Made by a program: the position numbers and the translations under genes
Shown here: one piece after another, positions 1-5,476 of the stretch
Layout of the letters: each line of letters starts with the position of its first letter
How positions within the stretch are numbered: the stretch's first letter is position 1
The notes under the pieces: generated by a model
What the model was told of the DNA's origin: nothing
Seen by the model: only the letters and a program-made list of their open reading frames with translations
Database searches by the model: none
Source: a virus
IMG/VR virus record: IMGVR_UViG_3300042507_003861
Location: 1 to 41,669 of that record
Direction: 5' to 3' (one strand)
DNA length: 41,669 bases

Positions 1-1
1 G

Positions 2-340
2 GCGATTCCACGTTCGCTCCTTGTCCACTCCAAGATCGGCAAGAAGCAGCGCAAGGCGGCGATGGAGGAGTTCAAAGCCGGAAACCTGCGAACCATGATT
101 GCCACATCATTGGCCGACGAAGGACTCGATCTTCCGAATGTCGAACTACTCATCATGGTGAGTGGCGGTCGGTCGTCGCAGAAGACGATTCAAAGGGCGA
201 GTCGCGCATTGCGAAAAACAGATTCCAAAAACTGTGCGACAATCGTTGATTTTTCGGACAAGTTTCACCCCATCGGAGCGTTCCACGCAAAGAAGCGAAT
301 GAAATGCTACCGTGAACTAGGTTGCGTATTTTTACAATGA
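2..340 (+). CDS. Superfamily II helicase, C-terminal part (5' truncated by window edge)
   Basis: The frame is already open at base 2, so the start lies outside the window. About 112 residues remain. They carry the end of a RecA-like helicase C-terminal domain: a motif IV-like LLVHSKIGKKQR stretch, motif V as TSLADEGLDLPNVELLI, and motif VI as QRASRALRKTDSK, in which the usual QRIGR is QRASR. This is the pattern of UvsW/DEAD-type superfamily II phage helicases that unwind or remodel branched DNA with ATP. The stop overlaps the next start as ATGA, so it is probably co-translated with SSB. The helicase family is clear, but the exact subfamily cannot be told without the N-terminal motifs. Confidence 0.85.
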   Translation, partial: AIPRSLLVHSKIGKKQRKAAMEEFKAGNLRTMIATSLADEGLDLPNVELLIMVSGGRSSQKTIQRASRALRKTDSKNCATIVDFSDKFHPIGAFHAKKRMKCYRELGCVFLQ

Positions 341-690
341 ACACGATGAACGAAGTGACTTCCGCTTCACCAAGCGAAAACTCAGTCTCCCTTATTGGGG
401 AGTTAAGAGCCACAACCAGAAAATCAGAAACAAAAACTGGCGCACTAATGGTTCGCCGCGTGATTTCAATTGCCCGACACTGGACTGACCAAGACGGTCG
501 TTTAATTGAAGATTACGATGATTTTGAGCTTTCTTCTTGGGGTGGAGTTGCGGAACGGATGTTGGAGATATCAACCGGATCTTTGGTGAGAGTTAGAGGC
601 AGGGTAAAAGTAGAGCGATGGATAGATGGGGCGGAGACTAAATCTGCCGTTCGAATCGCCGCTGAACACGTTCAAGTTCTTTGCCTCTAA
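337..690 (+). CDS. ssb: Single-stranded DNA-binding protein (OB fold)
   Basis: This is a 117-residue protein with the order of a bacterial or phage SSB. It has a strand-rich start (SLIGELRATTRKSETKTGALM), the RHWTDQDGR loop where SSBs have SWTDKDG, then WGGVAERMLEISTGSLVRVRGRV, matching the family pattern of a helix followed by GSLVYVEGR. It would coat ssDNA during replication and recombination. The acidic C-terminal tip of E. coli SSB is absent; the protein ends VQVLCL right after the OB fold. The ATG at 337 is chosen because it overlaps the helicase stop as ATGA; a TTG lies 15 bases upstream. It belongs with the helicase, RuvC-like and primase genes. Confidence 0.85.
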   Translation: MNTMNEVTSASPSENSVSLIGELRATTRKSETKTGALMVRRVISIARHWTDQDGRLIEDYDDFELSSWGGVAERMLEISTGSLVRVRGRVKVERWIDGAETKSAVRIAAEHVQVLCL

Positions 691-699
691 GTACTAATT

Positions 700-1164
700 A
701 TGAAAAAATGTTCTGGATGTGGTCTTGAAAAGAATTTGGAGTGCTTTTCGAAAAAAGTGTCATCGAAAAACATTTTGCAGTCGAAATGCAAGACATGCAG
801 TTTGCTCTATCAGGCTGAATACAGATCAAAAAACTCAGAAAGATTACTTCTGCAAAGAAGAGAAAAATACCAGAAGATTAAGTCCGATCCTGTTCGTCGC
901 GCTATATATCTTGAATCCATAAAAATCAACACCGTGCGCTCCCATCAGCGGAATCCAGGAAAACAGCAAGCAAGGATGGCTGTTGATTATGCCATCAGAA
1001 AAAATCAGTTAATCAGGCCAAATTTTTGCAATGAATGTGGTGTTCCGTGCAAGCCTGAGGCGCACCATGAAAGCTATGAAAAAGATCAATGGCTGAACGT
1101 GAGATGGATGTGTAGATCCTGTCATGCAGCCAACCACAGAAAACACAAAGTACTAAGCGAATGA
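700..1164 (+). CDS. HNH endonuclease with N-terminal zinc ribbon (probable homing enzyme)
   Basis: This 154-residue protein has two Cys clusters. The N-terminal one is CSGCG...CKTC (about residues 4-33), followed by a long Lys/Arg-rich helix. The C-terminal HNH/treble-clef core has CNECG, then the HHE catalytic pair, DQWLNVRWMCRSCH and a basic tail (about residues 108-150). The layout matches free-standing phage HNH endonucleases. It looks richer in A and T than its neighbours and interrupts an otherwise tightly packed SSB-RuvC operon, which suits a mobile insertion. Its stop overlaps the next ATG by four bases. Endonuclease activity and homing are inferred from the family; the target site is not known. 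Confidence 0.8.
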   Translation: MKKCSGCGLEKNLECFSKKVSSKNILQSKCKTCSLLYQAEYRSKNSERLLLQRREKYQKIKSDPVRRAIYLESIKINTVRSHQRNPGKQQARMAVDYAIRKNQLIRPNFCNECGVPCKPEAHHESYEKDQWLNVRWMCRSCHAANHRKHKVLSE

Positions 1165-1622
1165 AATCAAACCAAACAATCGTTGCGGTCGATCCTGGTG
1201 TCGGAGGCGGATTCGCGGTCAAAACAGCAGATGAAATTTTGCTCTTTCCAATGCCCGAATCATTGCCCGATATGGCGCAACTACTAAGCGGATTCAAATT
1301 AGCAGATAGCCACTTGTGGATTGAGAAAGTTCCCAAGTTCGTGTCTAAGCTGACACCCGCCGCAAGCGTCGCAACACTCCATGAAAACTACGGCATCATC
1401 CAAGGACTGGCCTACGCTCAAGGGTATGCGCTTCACCGAGTTGAACCCAAGATCTGGCAGGAACCTCTCGGACTCGGCGGTAGAAAGGCGTGCGCCACTG
1501 GTCCTGAGTGGAAGCGAAAGCTAAAATCGAAGGCTCAGGAACTATATCCGAATCTGGATGTCAGTCTCAAGAACTGTGACGCCCTGCTCATTCTCCATTA
1601 CGCTCAAGGAGGCGGCAGATGA
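1161..1622 (+). CDS. RuvC-like Holliday junction resolvase (RNase H fold)
   Basis: This is a 153-residue protein with the acidic residues of RuvC-type resolvases in order: DPGVGGG on strand 1 (D11), an acidic WIEKVP strand (E about 54), VEPKIWQ (E about 95) and CDALLILHYAQ near the end (D about 140). Family members cut branched DNA with two metal ions. In phages they resolve recombination or packaging intermediates. It sits between SSB and the primase operon, starts in an ATGA overlap with the HNH gene and ends in another with a small membrane protein. RuvC-like fold is a confident call; the substrate is inferred. Confidence 0.82.
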   Translation: MKSNQTIVAVDPGVGGGFAVKTADEILLFPMPESLPDMAQLLSGFKLADSHLWIEKVPKFVSKLTPAASVATLHENYGIIQGLAYAQGYALHRVEPKIWQEPLGLGGRKACATGPEWKRKLKSKAQELYPNLDVSLKNCDALLILHYAQGGGR

Positions 1623-1738
1623 TTCGTAGGATGAATCGGCCACCGTCGCCTGAAGAGCTGAAGCAAATGCTCATCGCTGCATTCGCTATGGGCGTCGTCA
1701 TCACTAGCGCGTACTTCATTCTCTTTGTCATCAAATGA
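1619..1738 (+). CDS. Small single-pass membrane protein, 39 residues
   Basis: A short frame opens with ATG inside the RuvC-like stop (ATGA) and closes with a TGA that overlaps the next ATG at 1735. It encodes about 17 polar, Arg/Pro-containing residues (MIRRMNRPPSPEELKQ) and then an unbroken hydrophobic stretch, MLIAAFAMGVVITSAYFILF, ending VIK. The basic N-terminus predicts a cytoplasmic N-terminus and one inner-membrane helix. Precise overlaps on both sides argue that it is translated. The function is unknown; small early membrane proteins of phages often modulate host membranes, but nothing here shows that. Confidence 0.6.
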   Translation: MIRRMNRPPSPEELKQMLIAAFAMGVVITSAYFILFVIK

Positions 1739-1941
1739 GCCAAGAACTCGAAGACCTCAAAGAAGAGCTGGCAGAGTACAAATGGATTTCCAAGGAGCTT
1801 GCGAAAGCACTTGGCTGCGGATGCACAATCGGAGGAGACTTCGATCTATGCATCGACTGCACCGACACGCAGAAAGCATACAAACGAATACAGAAAATAT
1901 ATGAGCCTAAACAGTGCGAACAAAATAGTCAGAATCGCTGA
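1735..1941 (+). CDS. Small Cys-rich protein, 68 residues, unknown function
   Basis: It starts in an ATGA overlap with the 39-residue membrane protein. The N-terminal half is an acidic helix (SQELEDLKEELAEYKWISKE). The middle holds four cysteines as CGC...CIDC (about residues 27-42), which could bind one zinc ion. The end is polar and basic. No family is recognised. Its 3' end overlaps the next gene by 41 bases, starting a run of unusually nested small genes. Confidence 0.6.
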   Translation: MSQELEDLKEELAEYKWISKELAKALGCGCTIGGDFDLCIDCTDTQKAYKRIQKIYEPKQCEQNSQNR

Positions 1942-2113
1942 AGCCGATGAATCAACGCCACGCATCGATTTCGCGTACATCGACAAGAAGTATAAGGAAT
2001 GGCTTGTCCGCCGTGGATTCGCCAGCGAAGAGCAAACTGAACTCGGCATGCGACGTTCCGAAGGTCGTCGCGGTCGTGCGGTCAAACGAATCAATTCCGA
2101 TGAAAGCATCTGA
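1901..2113 (+). CDS. Small basic protein, 70 residues, unknown function
   Basis: The ATG at 1901 is inside the end of the Cys-rich gene (41-base overlap). The frame remains open upstream, but starting earlier would only deepen the overlap. The product has a helical DKKYKEWLVRRGFASEEQ segment and an Arg-rich C-terminal half (MRRSEGRRGRAVKRI), suggesting nucleic-acid binding. It ends 14 bases inside the next gene. No family is recognised. Support comes mainly from its place in a continuous overlapping operon. Confidence 0.5.
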   Translation: MSLNSANKIVRIAEADESTPRIDFAYIDKKYKEWLVRRGFASEEQTELGMRRSEGRRGRAVKRINSDESI

Positions 2114-2306
2114 AATATCCCGAGAACAACTCTTGAAGGAAGCTCCGCGCCTCATTGACTATGCGATTCTTCGAGGTTGGATGAGCAAGCCAGCGAAGCC
2201 AAAACGCAGCGTGGATGGCGGATGGCAAGCGGTTGGAGTCGGCCATCTCGACGACGCTTCTGAAGATGAAATACAAGAACTCAGGAAACAGCTCAGTGGA
2301 AGTTGA
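2100..2306 (+). CDS. Small protein, 68 residues, unknown function
   Basis: The ATG at 2100 overlaps the preceding stop by 14 bases. The protein begins with a helix (MKASEISREQLLKEAPRLID), then a basic loop with SKPAKPKRS, a GGWQAVGVGHLDD turn and an acidic C-terminal helix (EDEIQELRKQL). No known domain is recognised. It overlaps the next gene by 41 bases. Translation by coupling with its neighbours is inferred. Confidence 0.5.
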   Translation: MKASEISREQLLKEAPRLIDYAILRGWMSKPAKPKRSVDGGWQAVGVGHLDDASEDEIQELRKQLSGS

Positions 2307-2451
2307 ACTCCTGTCCGACGACGTAGAGATAAGGATCGGAGAAACCAAGTGGGCTGGCGTGGCCTACATGCGCGAAGGCAAGAGCAAGGTCTACGTTCGA
2401 ACCAAAGCCGAATTCAAGGCCAAGTTCGTTCTGATCGATGCGAAGCCCTAA
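2266..2451 (+). CDS. Small beta-rich protein, 61 residues, unknown function
   Basis: The ATG at 2266 gives MKYKNSGNSS followed by alternating strand patterns (VEVELLSDDVEIRIG, KWAGVAYMREG, KVYVRTKAEF, KFVLIDAKP). This reads like a small all-beta domain. An in-frame start also exists at 2215, but it would overlap the previous gene by 92 bases. The 41-base upstream overlap and 14-base downstream overlap repeat the spacing of the preceding gene pair. No family is recognised. Confidence 0.55.
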   Translation: MKYKNSGNSSVEVELLSDDVEIRIGETKWAGVAYMREGKSKVYVRTKAEFKAKFVLIDAKP

Positions 2452-2662
2452 ACTATACATCGCCGCACAAGAGCAGCTCTTTGCGAAGTTTCAGTCACGC
2501 TCCATCGCCATCCAGCATTGGAGCAAATATCTGATGACTCCCAAAGAGCTTGCTCTCCTTTTCAGCAAGTTAGAGAAATCAAATTCAGTCCTCTCCGAAA
2601 TCGCCAAGACTGATCTTGGTCGAAGCGGGGAGATAGCGAGAAAACAACTTGGAATCGAATGA
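2438..2662 (+). CDS. Small helical protein, 74 residues, unknown function
   Basis: It starts 14 bases inside the preceding gene and ends in an ATGA overlap with the primase, so it is probably translated just ahead of it. The sequence is helical and amphipathic: a basic N-terminus, a central MTPKELALLFSKLEKSN segment and ARKQLGIE at the end. No domain is recognised. Its fixed position before the primase-ATPase suggests a replication accessory role, which is inference from context only. Confidence 0.55.
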   Translation: MRSPKLYIAAQEQLFAKFQSRSIAIQHWSKYLMTPKELALLFSKLEKSNSVLSEIAKTDLGRSGEIARKQLGIE

Positions 2663-4491
2663 ATCAATCAAAAGTAGATCGTGCGCGCGCATGGCTGCGT
2701 AACACGCCAGGAGCCGTCTCAGGTCAGAATGGGCATGGAGCAACCTTCGCAGTAGCAACCTCGCTCATACACGGTTTTGAGCTGAATGCGGGGGATGCCG
2801 AAACGCTCATGCATGAGTACAACTCGAAATGCCTCCCGCCGTGGAAGCCGCATGAACTGGCCCACAAGCTGAACGAGGCCGCAAAAGTAGCGCACGACAA
2901 GCCGCGTGGCTGGCTTCTGGAATCGCATCCCGGCATCGGTCAGGGTGGCACTCCCGTATCGCCTACCGGCAAGTTTGTGGTGCGGAAGATCCAAGCAATT
3001 CCGCAATCGGACTTTCGATTTTCAACCATAGATTTCTTAAAAGCCTGCTTCGAACCGGACGAAGTTGTCTGCATCTGCAATGACATCGTAAGCGACGACG
3101 AAGGTCGGACTCGACCAAACTCCAAGGGTACATTTCTCAAGCGCGACGAATGGATTGAGAAGCATTTCACGCCGCCAATTAGTTCCATGTGGAACGGTCC
3201 TGACAGCCGTGGCGCTTACGTCCGCGTCAACCCGTGCTTCGATGAGAGCGGTTCTGATTCCGGCGTGGCAGCGTTCCGCCATGTCCTGGTCGAGATGGAC
3301 GAGAAGACCAAGGACGAGCAATGGACGATCCTCAAGGAGTCGAAGCTGCCCATGTCTGTCGTCATCGATTCCGGTGGCAAGAGCTTGCACGGCTGGGTGC
3401 GAGTCGAAGCGGCGAACAAGGAGGAATGGAGCGAGCGTCGTGATGTCGTCTATCGCCAGCTAGAGACTCTCGGCATCGATCCGAAGAACAAGAACGCGAG
3501 CAGGTTCAGCCGTCTTGCCGGTGTGATGCGCGATGGAAAGGAGCAGAAGCTGTTGGCCATCAATGTCGGGTCGGTCAACTGGGATGCATTCACGGACTAT
3601 CTGGAGTCGCAGGACATGCCTCAGGAGTTCTCGCTCGATAGCATCATCGAGTACGACCCTAAGAATGATCCTGACAATCTGATCGGCGACAGATGGCTAC
3701 GTCGCGGTTCATCGCTTCTCTTCGTCGGCCAAAGCGGTTGCGGCAAAAGCTCGATGGCCGCGTATCAGGGGATGAAGTGGGCATCCGGCGAAGCGTGGTT
3801 CGGCGTCAAACCTGTGCGCGCGCTCAAGGTGGCCTACATCCAAGCTGAGAACGACATTGCCGATCAGCATGACGCACTCAAAGGCGCTGCTCAGATGACG
3901 TTCGGCAAAGAGAACTGGGAGCGAGGATTGCGGAGTGTTGACATGCTCTTCTTCCGCGAGACGGTTAGGACCGGCTCCGACTTCGCCACAATGCTCCGCC
4001 GTCTCGTTCGCAAGACCAAGGCGGACTTGGTTTACATCGATCCGCTGCTCTCTTACATGGGCGGCAATCCTGCGGACATCGAGGTCTGCGCGAACTTCAC
4101 GCGACATCTGCTCCAACCGATTATGATGGAGACAGGTGTTGTCCTAATACTTGTCCATCACTTCCCCAAGCCGAAGGGTAAGGACGACAAACCGGAGAGC
4201 GTGGCAGATTTGGCCTACTCAGGATTCGGATCGTCCGATCTGACGAACTGGGCGAGAGAGGTGATTGTGATGAAGGAGGTTGGATTCAACAATCCGCGCA
4301 AGTTCATGCTCGGCATGGCGAAACGGGCAGACCGTTCCGGCATGACAGACAAAGAAGGAAAAGTTACCGGATCGATTATGATCCAGCGTGGCACAGGCGG
4401 CGACATCTCATGGAACTACGCGGAGCCTGAGAAGTTCGTCGTGGATAAAGCAGCGGCGAAGAAGCCGTGGACGGGACGACCTAAGCGTTAG
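2659..4491 (+). CDS. Primase-ATPase fusion (AEP-like primase plus RepA-type RecA-fold helicase)
   Basis: This 610-residue protein has three parts. Residues 1-90 resemble a primase-associated helical domain, with the GF.L...A..L...YN..C.PPW pattern. Residues about 200-320 look like an archaeo-eukaryotic-type primase: FRHVLVEMDE carrying catalytic acidic residues, then SGGKSLHGWVRV and SRFSRLAGVMR. Residues about 345-600 are a RecA/RepA-like ATPase with Walker A GQSGCGKS near 357, Walker B DLVYIDPL near 458 and LILVHHFPKPKG near 495. It would prime and unwind DNA at the fork. No polymerase gene is visible nearby. It begins in an ATGA overlap and its end overlaps a convergent gene by 11 bases with no terminator between. 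Confidence 0.85.
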   Translation: MNQSKVDRARAWLRNTPGAVSGQNGHGATFAVATSLIHGFELNAGDAETLMHEYNSKCLPPWKPHELAHKLNEAAKVAHDKPRGWLLESHPGIGQGGTPVSPTGKFVVRKIQAIPQSDFRFSTIDFLKACFEPDEVVCICNDIVSDDEGRTRPNSKGTFLKRDEWIEKHFTPPISSMWNGPDSRGAYVRVNPCFDESGSDSGVAAFRHVLVEMDEKTKDEQWTILKESKLPMSVVIDSGGKSLHGWVRVEAANKEEWSERRDVVYRQLETLGIDPKNKNASRFSRLAGVMRDGKEQKLLAINVGSVNWDAFTDYLESQDMPQEFSLDSIIEYDPKNDPDNLIGDRWLRRGSSLLFVGQSGCGKSSMAAYQGMKWASGEAWFGVKPVRALKVAYIQAENDIADQHDALKGAAQMTFGKENWERGLRSVDMLFFRETVRTGSDFATMLRRLVRKTKADLVYIDPLLSYMGGNPADIEVCANFTRHLLQPIMMETGVVLILVHHFPKPKGKDDKPESVADLAYSGFGSSDLTNWAREVIVMKEVGFNNPRKFMLGMAKRADRSGMTDKEGKVTGSIMIQRGTGGDISWNYAEPEKFVVDKAAAKKPWTGRPKR

Positions 4492-4669
4492 CCTTCTCGC
4501 GCTCGGCACGGCGACGACCTTTCGCAGCGAGCGATTGGAACTTCGCCTTGCCGTATTTTTTGCGGCCAATGGCTGCACTTAATGCAGCAGGATCTTTCAC
4601 ACCCTTCTTCTCAAGACTGCCGATCAGCTTCTCGTAACGACCACCACCGCCAAGTTTCATCTTGTCCAT
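4481..4669 (-). CDS. Small basic phage protein, 62 residues
   Basis: The last gene of the left minus-strand operon. It is Gly/Lys/Arg rich with an AAIGRKKYGKAKFQSLAAKG core and an Arg/Lys-rich end. I recall similar short proteins in many phages near structural genes, without a defined function. The ATG at 4669 has GGTGA four bases upstream. An earlier in-frame ATG at 4702 would add 11 residues but lies inside the HNH gene. Its 3' end overlaps the convergent primase gene by 11 bases. Confidence 0.6.
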   Translation of the reverse strand: MDKMKLGGGGRYEKLIGSLEKKGVKDPAALSAAIGRKKYGKAKFQSLAAKGRRRAEREKANA

Positions 4670-4673
4670 AAAA

Positions 4674-5228
4674 TCACCATGCTTTGCCGAGTTCTGGAAC
4701 ATATTTCTTTTTGCAAATCAACCGATTTTTCGGCTGATCGCGAAGAGGAATCCATCGGCAGTTATCCTTGAAATATCCTAGGTTATTGTCAATTCGATCA
4801 AGGCTGTAGCCATCAGGTCTGTCTCCCATGTCCTCGTAAAAACCTTCAAAAGAGAGCCACTTTTCACAAATTGTGACTCCTTTCAGTCTGTAGTATTTAG
4901 AATAAACGTGAGCAGGATTTAGGCATCTATCCTTCATTTTGATCCACGACCTGTACGATCCAGATCCGTACTTTCCGTGTCTTGTCGATAACTTGAAAAG
5001 CCATTCCGACGCAACGCAGTGATTGCACCTCCAAGGTTTTGACTGCTTGTCGAGCCTTCTGACGACATCAACTCTGACCAGTTTTGAGGTTTTGCAGACA
5101 TCGCATTTTAGGTCAAAAAATTTCCATCGACCTACTTTTACATGCTGGTGATTTGATTCAATAGTTTGCACATCGACAAGATAGCCGAAGTACCAACCAT
5201 TGCAACCCCCCACGCAGCACACGACCAA
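4674..5228 (-). CDS. HNH-type phage endonuclease inserted between two structural-operon genes
   Basis: This protein has up to 184 residues. The N-terminal half has a zinc-ribbon-like CDVC...CNHC pair. The C-terminal half matches a common phage HNH-like family: YRSWIKMKDRCLNPAH, YYRLKGVTICEKWLSFEGFY, DMGDRPDGYSLDRIDNNLGY and the NCRWI signature. The start is uncertain: the longest frame begins with TTG at 5228, and a GTG about 50 bases further in is an alternative. It is richer in A and T than the flanking genes. It overlaps the upstream basic-protein gene by 91 bases, as expected if it landed at that gene's 3' end. Confidence 0.75.
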   Translation of the reverse strand: MVVCCVGGCNGWYFGYLVDVQTIESNHQHVKVGRWKFFDLKCDVCKTSKLVRVDVVRRLDKQSKPWRCNHCVASEWLFKLSTRHGKYGSGSYRSWIKMKDRCLNPAHVYSKYYRLKGVTICEKWLSFEGFYEDMGDRPDGYSLDRIDNNLGYFKDNCRWIPLRDQPKNRLICKKKYVPELGKAW

Positions 5229-5476
5229 TACTTAGGCGTCGTCTTGTCCTTTGCCGTCGCGCAGTTATGCCGCGCGCGGAAGTTCTTACGACGCTCAGGA
5301 TTCGACTTCTTGATCGTCATGTTGGCGTCTCCAAAGCGAACCTTGATGACGTTGCCGTTGTCATTCTTGACGTACACCGCGCTCTTCTTCCGCTCGCCAG
5401 GAGTGTAGAACGGCTTGTTGAGCGTCACCTTACGCCCCTTGTAGGTATTACCTTTTTTGGAGAGAGAGGTTTTCAT
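5138..5476 (-). CDS. DUF5872-like basic virion-associated protein with altered C-terminus
   Basis: This 112-residue protein resembles a small family seen in many phages and some viruses. It has a KGRKVTLNKPFYTPGERKK segment, then VYVKNDNGNVIKVRFGDANM, then NPERRKNFRARHNCATAKDK and TPKYWSCAAW. As I recall, relatives normally end at the W after YWSC. Here the frame runs on for another 23 hydrophobic, poorly conserved-looking residues that lie inside the HNH gene. The stop of the original gene therefore appears to have been displaced by the insertion. The start overlaps the 914-residue gene stop as ATGA. Confidence 0.7.
   Translation of the reverse strand: MKTSLSKKGNTYKGRKVTLNKPFYTPGERKKSAVYVKNDNGNVIKVRFGDANMTIKKSNPERRKNFRARHNCATAKDKTTPKYWSCAAWGVAMVGTSAILSMCKLLNQITSM

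Noticed and set aside
4674-5228. Group I or II intron carrying the HNH frame
   Set aside because: No intron core could be picked out by eye and joining the flanking frames does not give an obvious continuous protein. A free-standing insertion is simpler.
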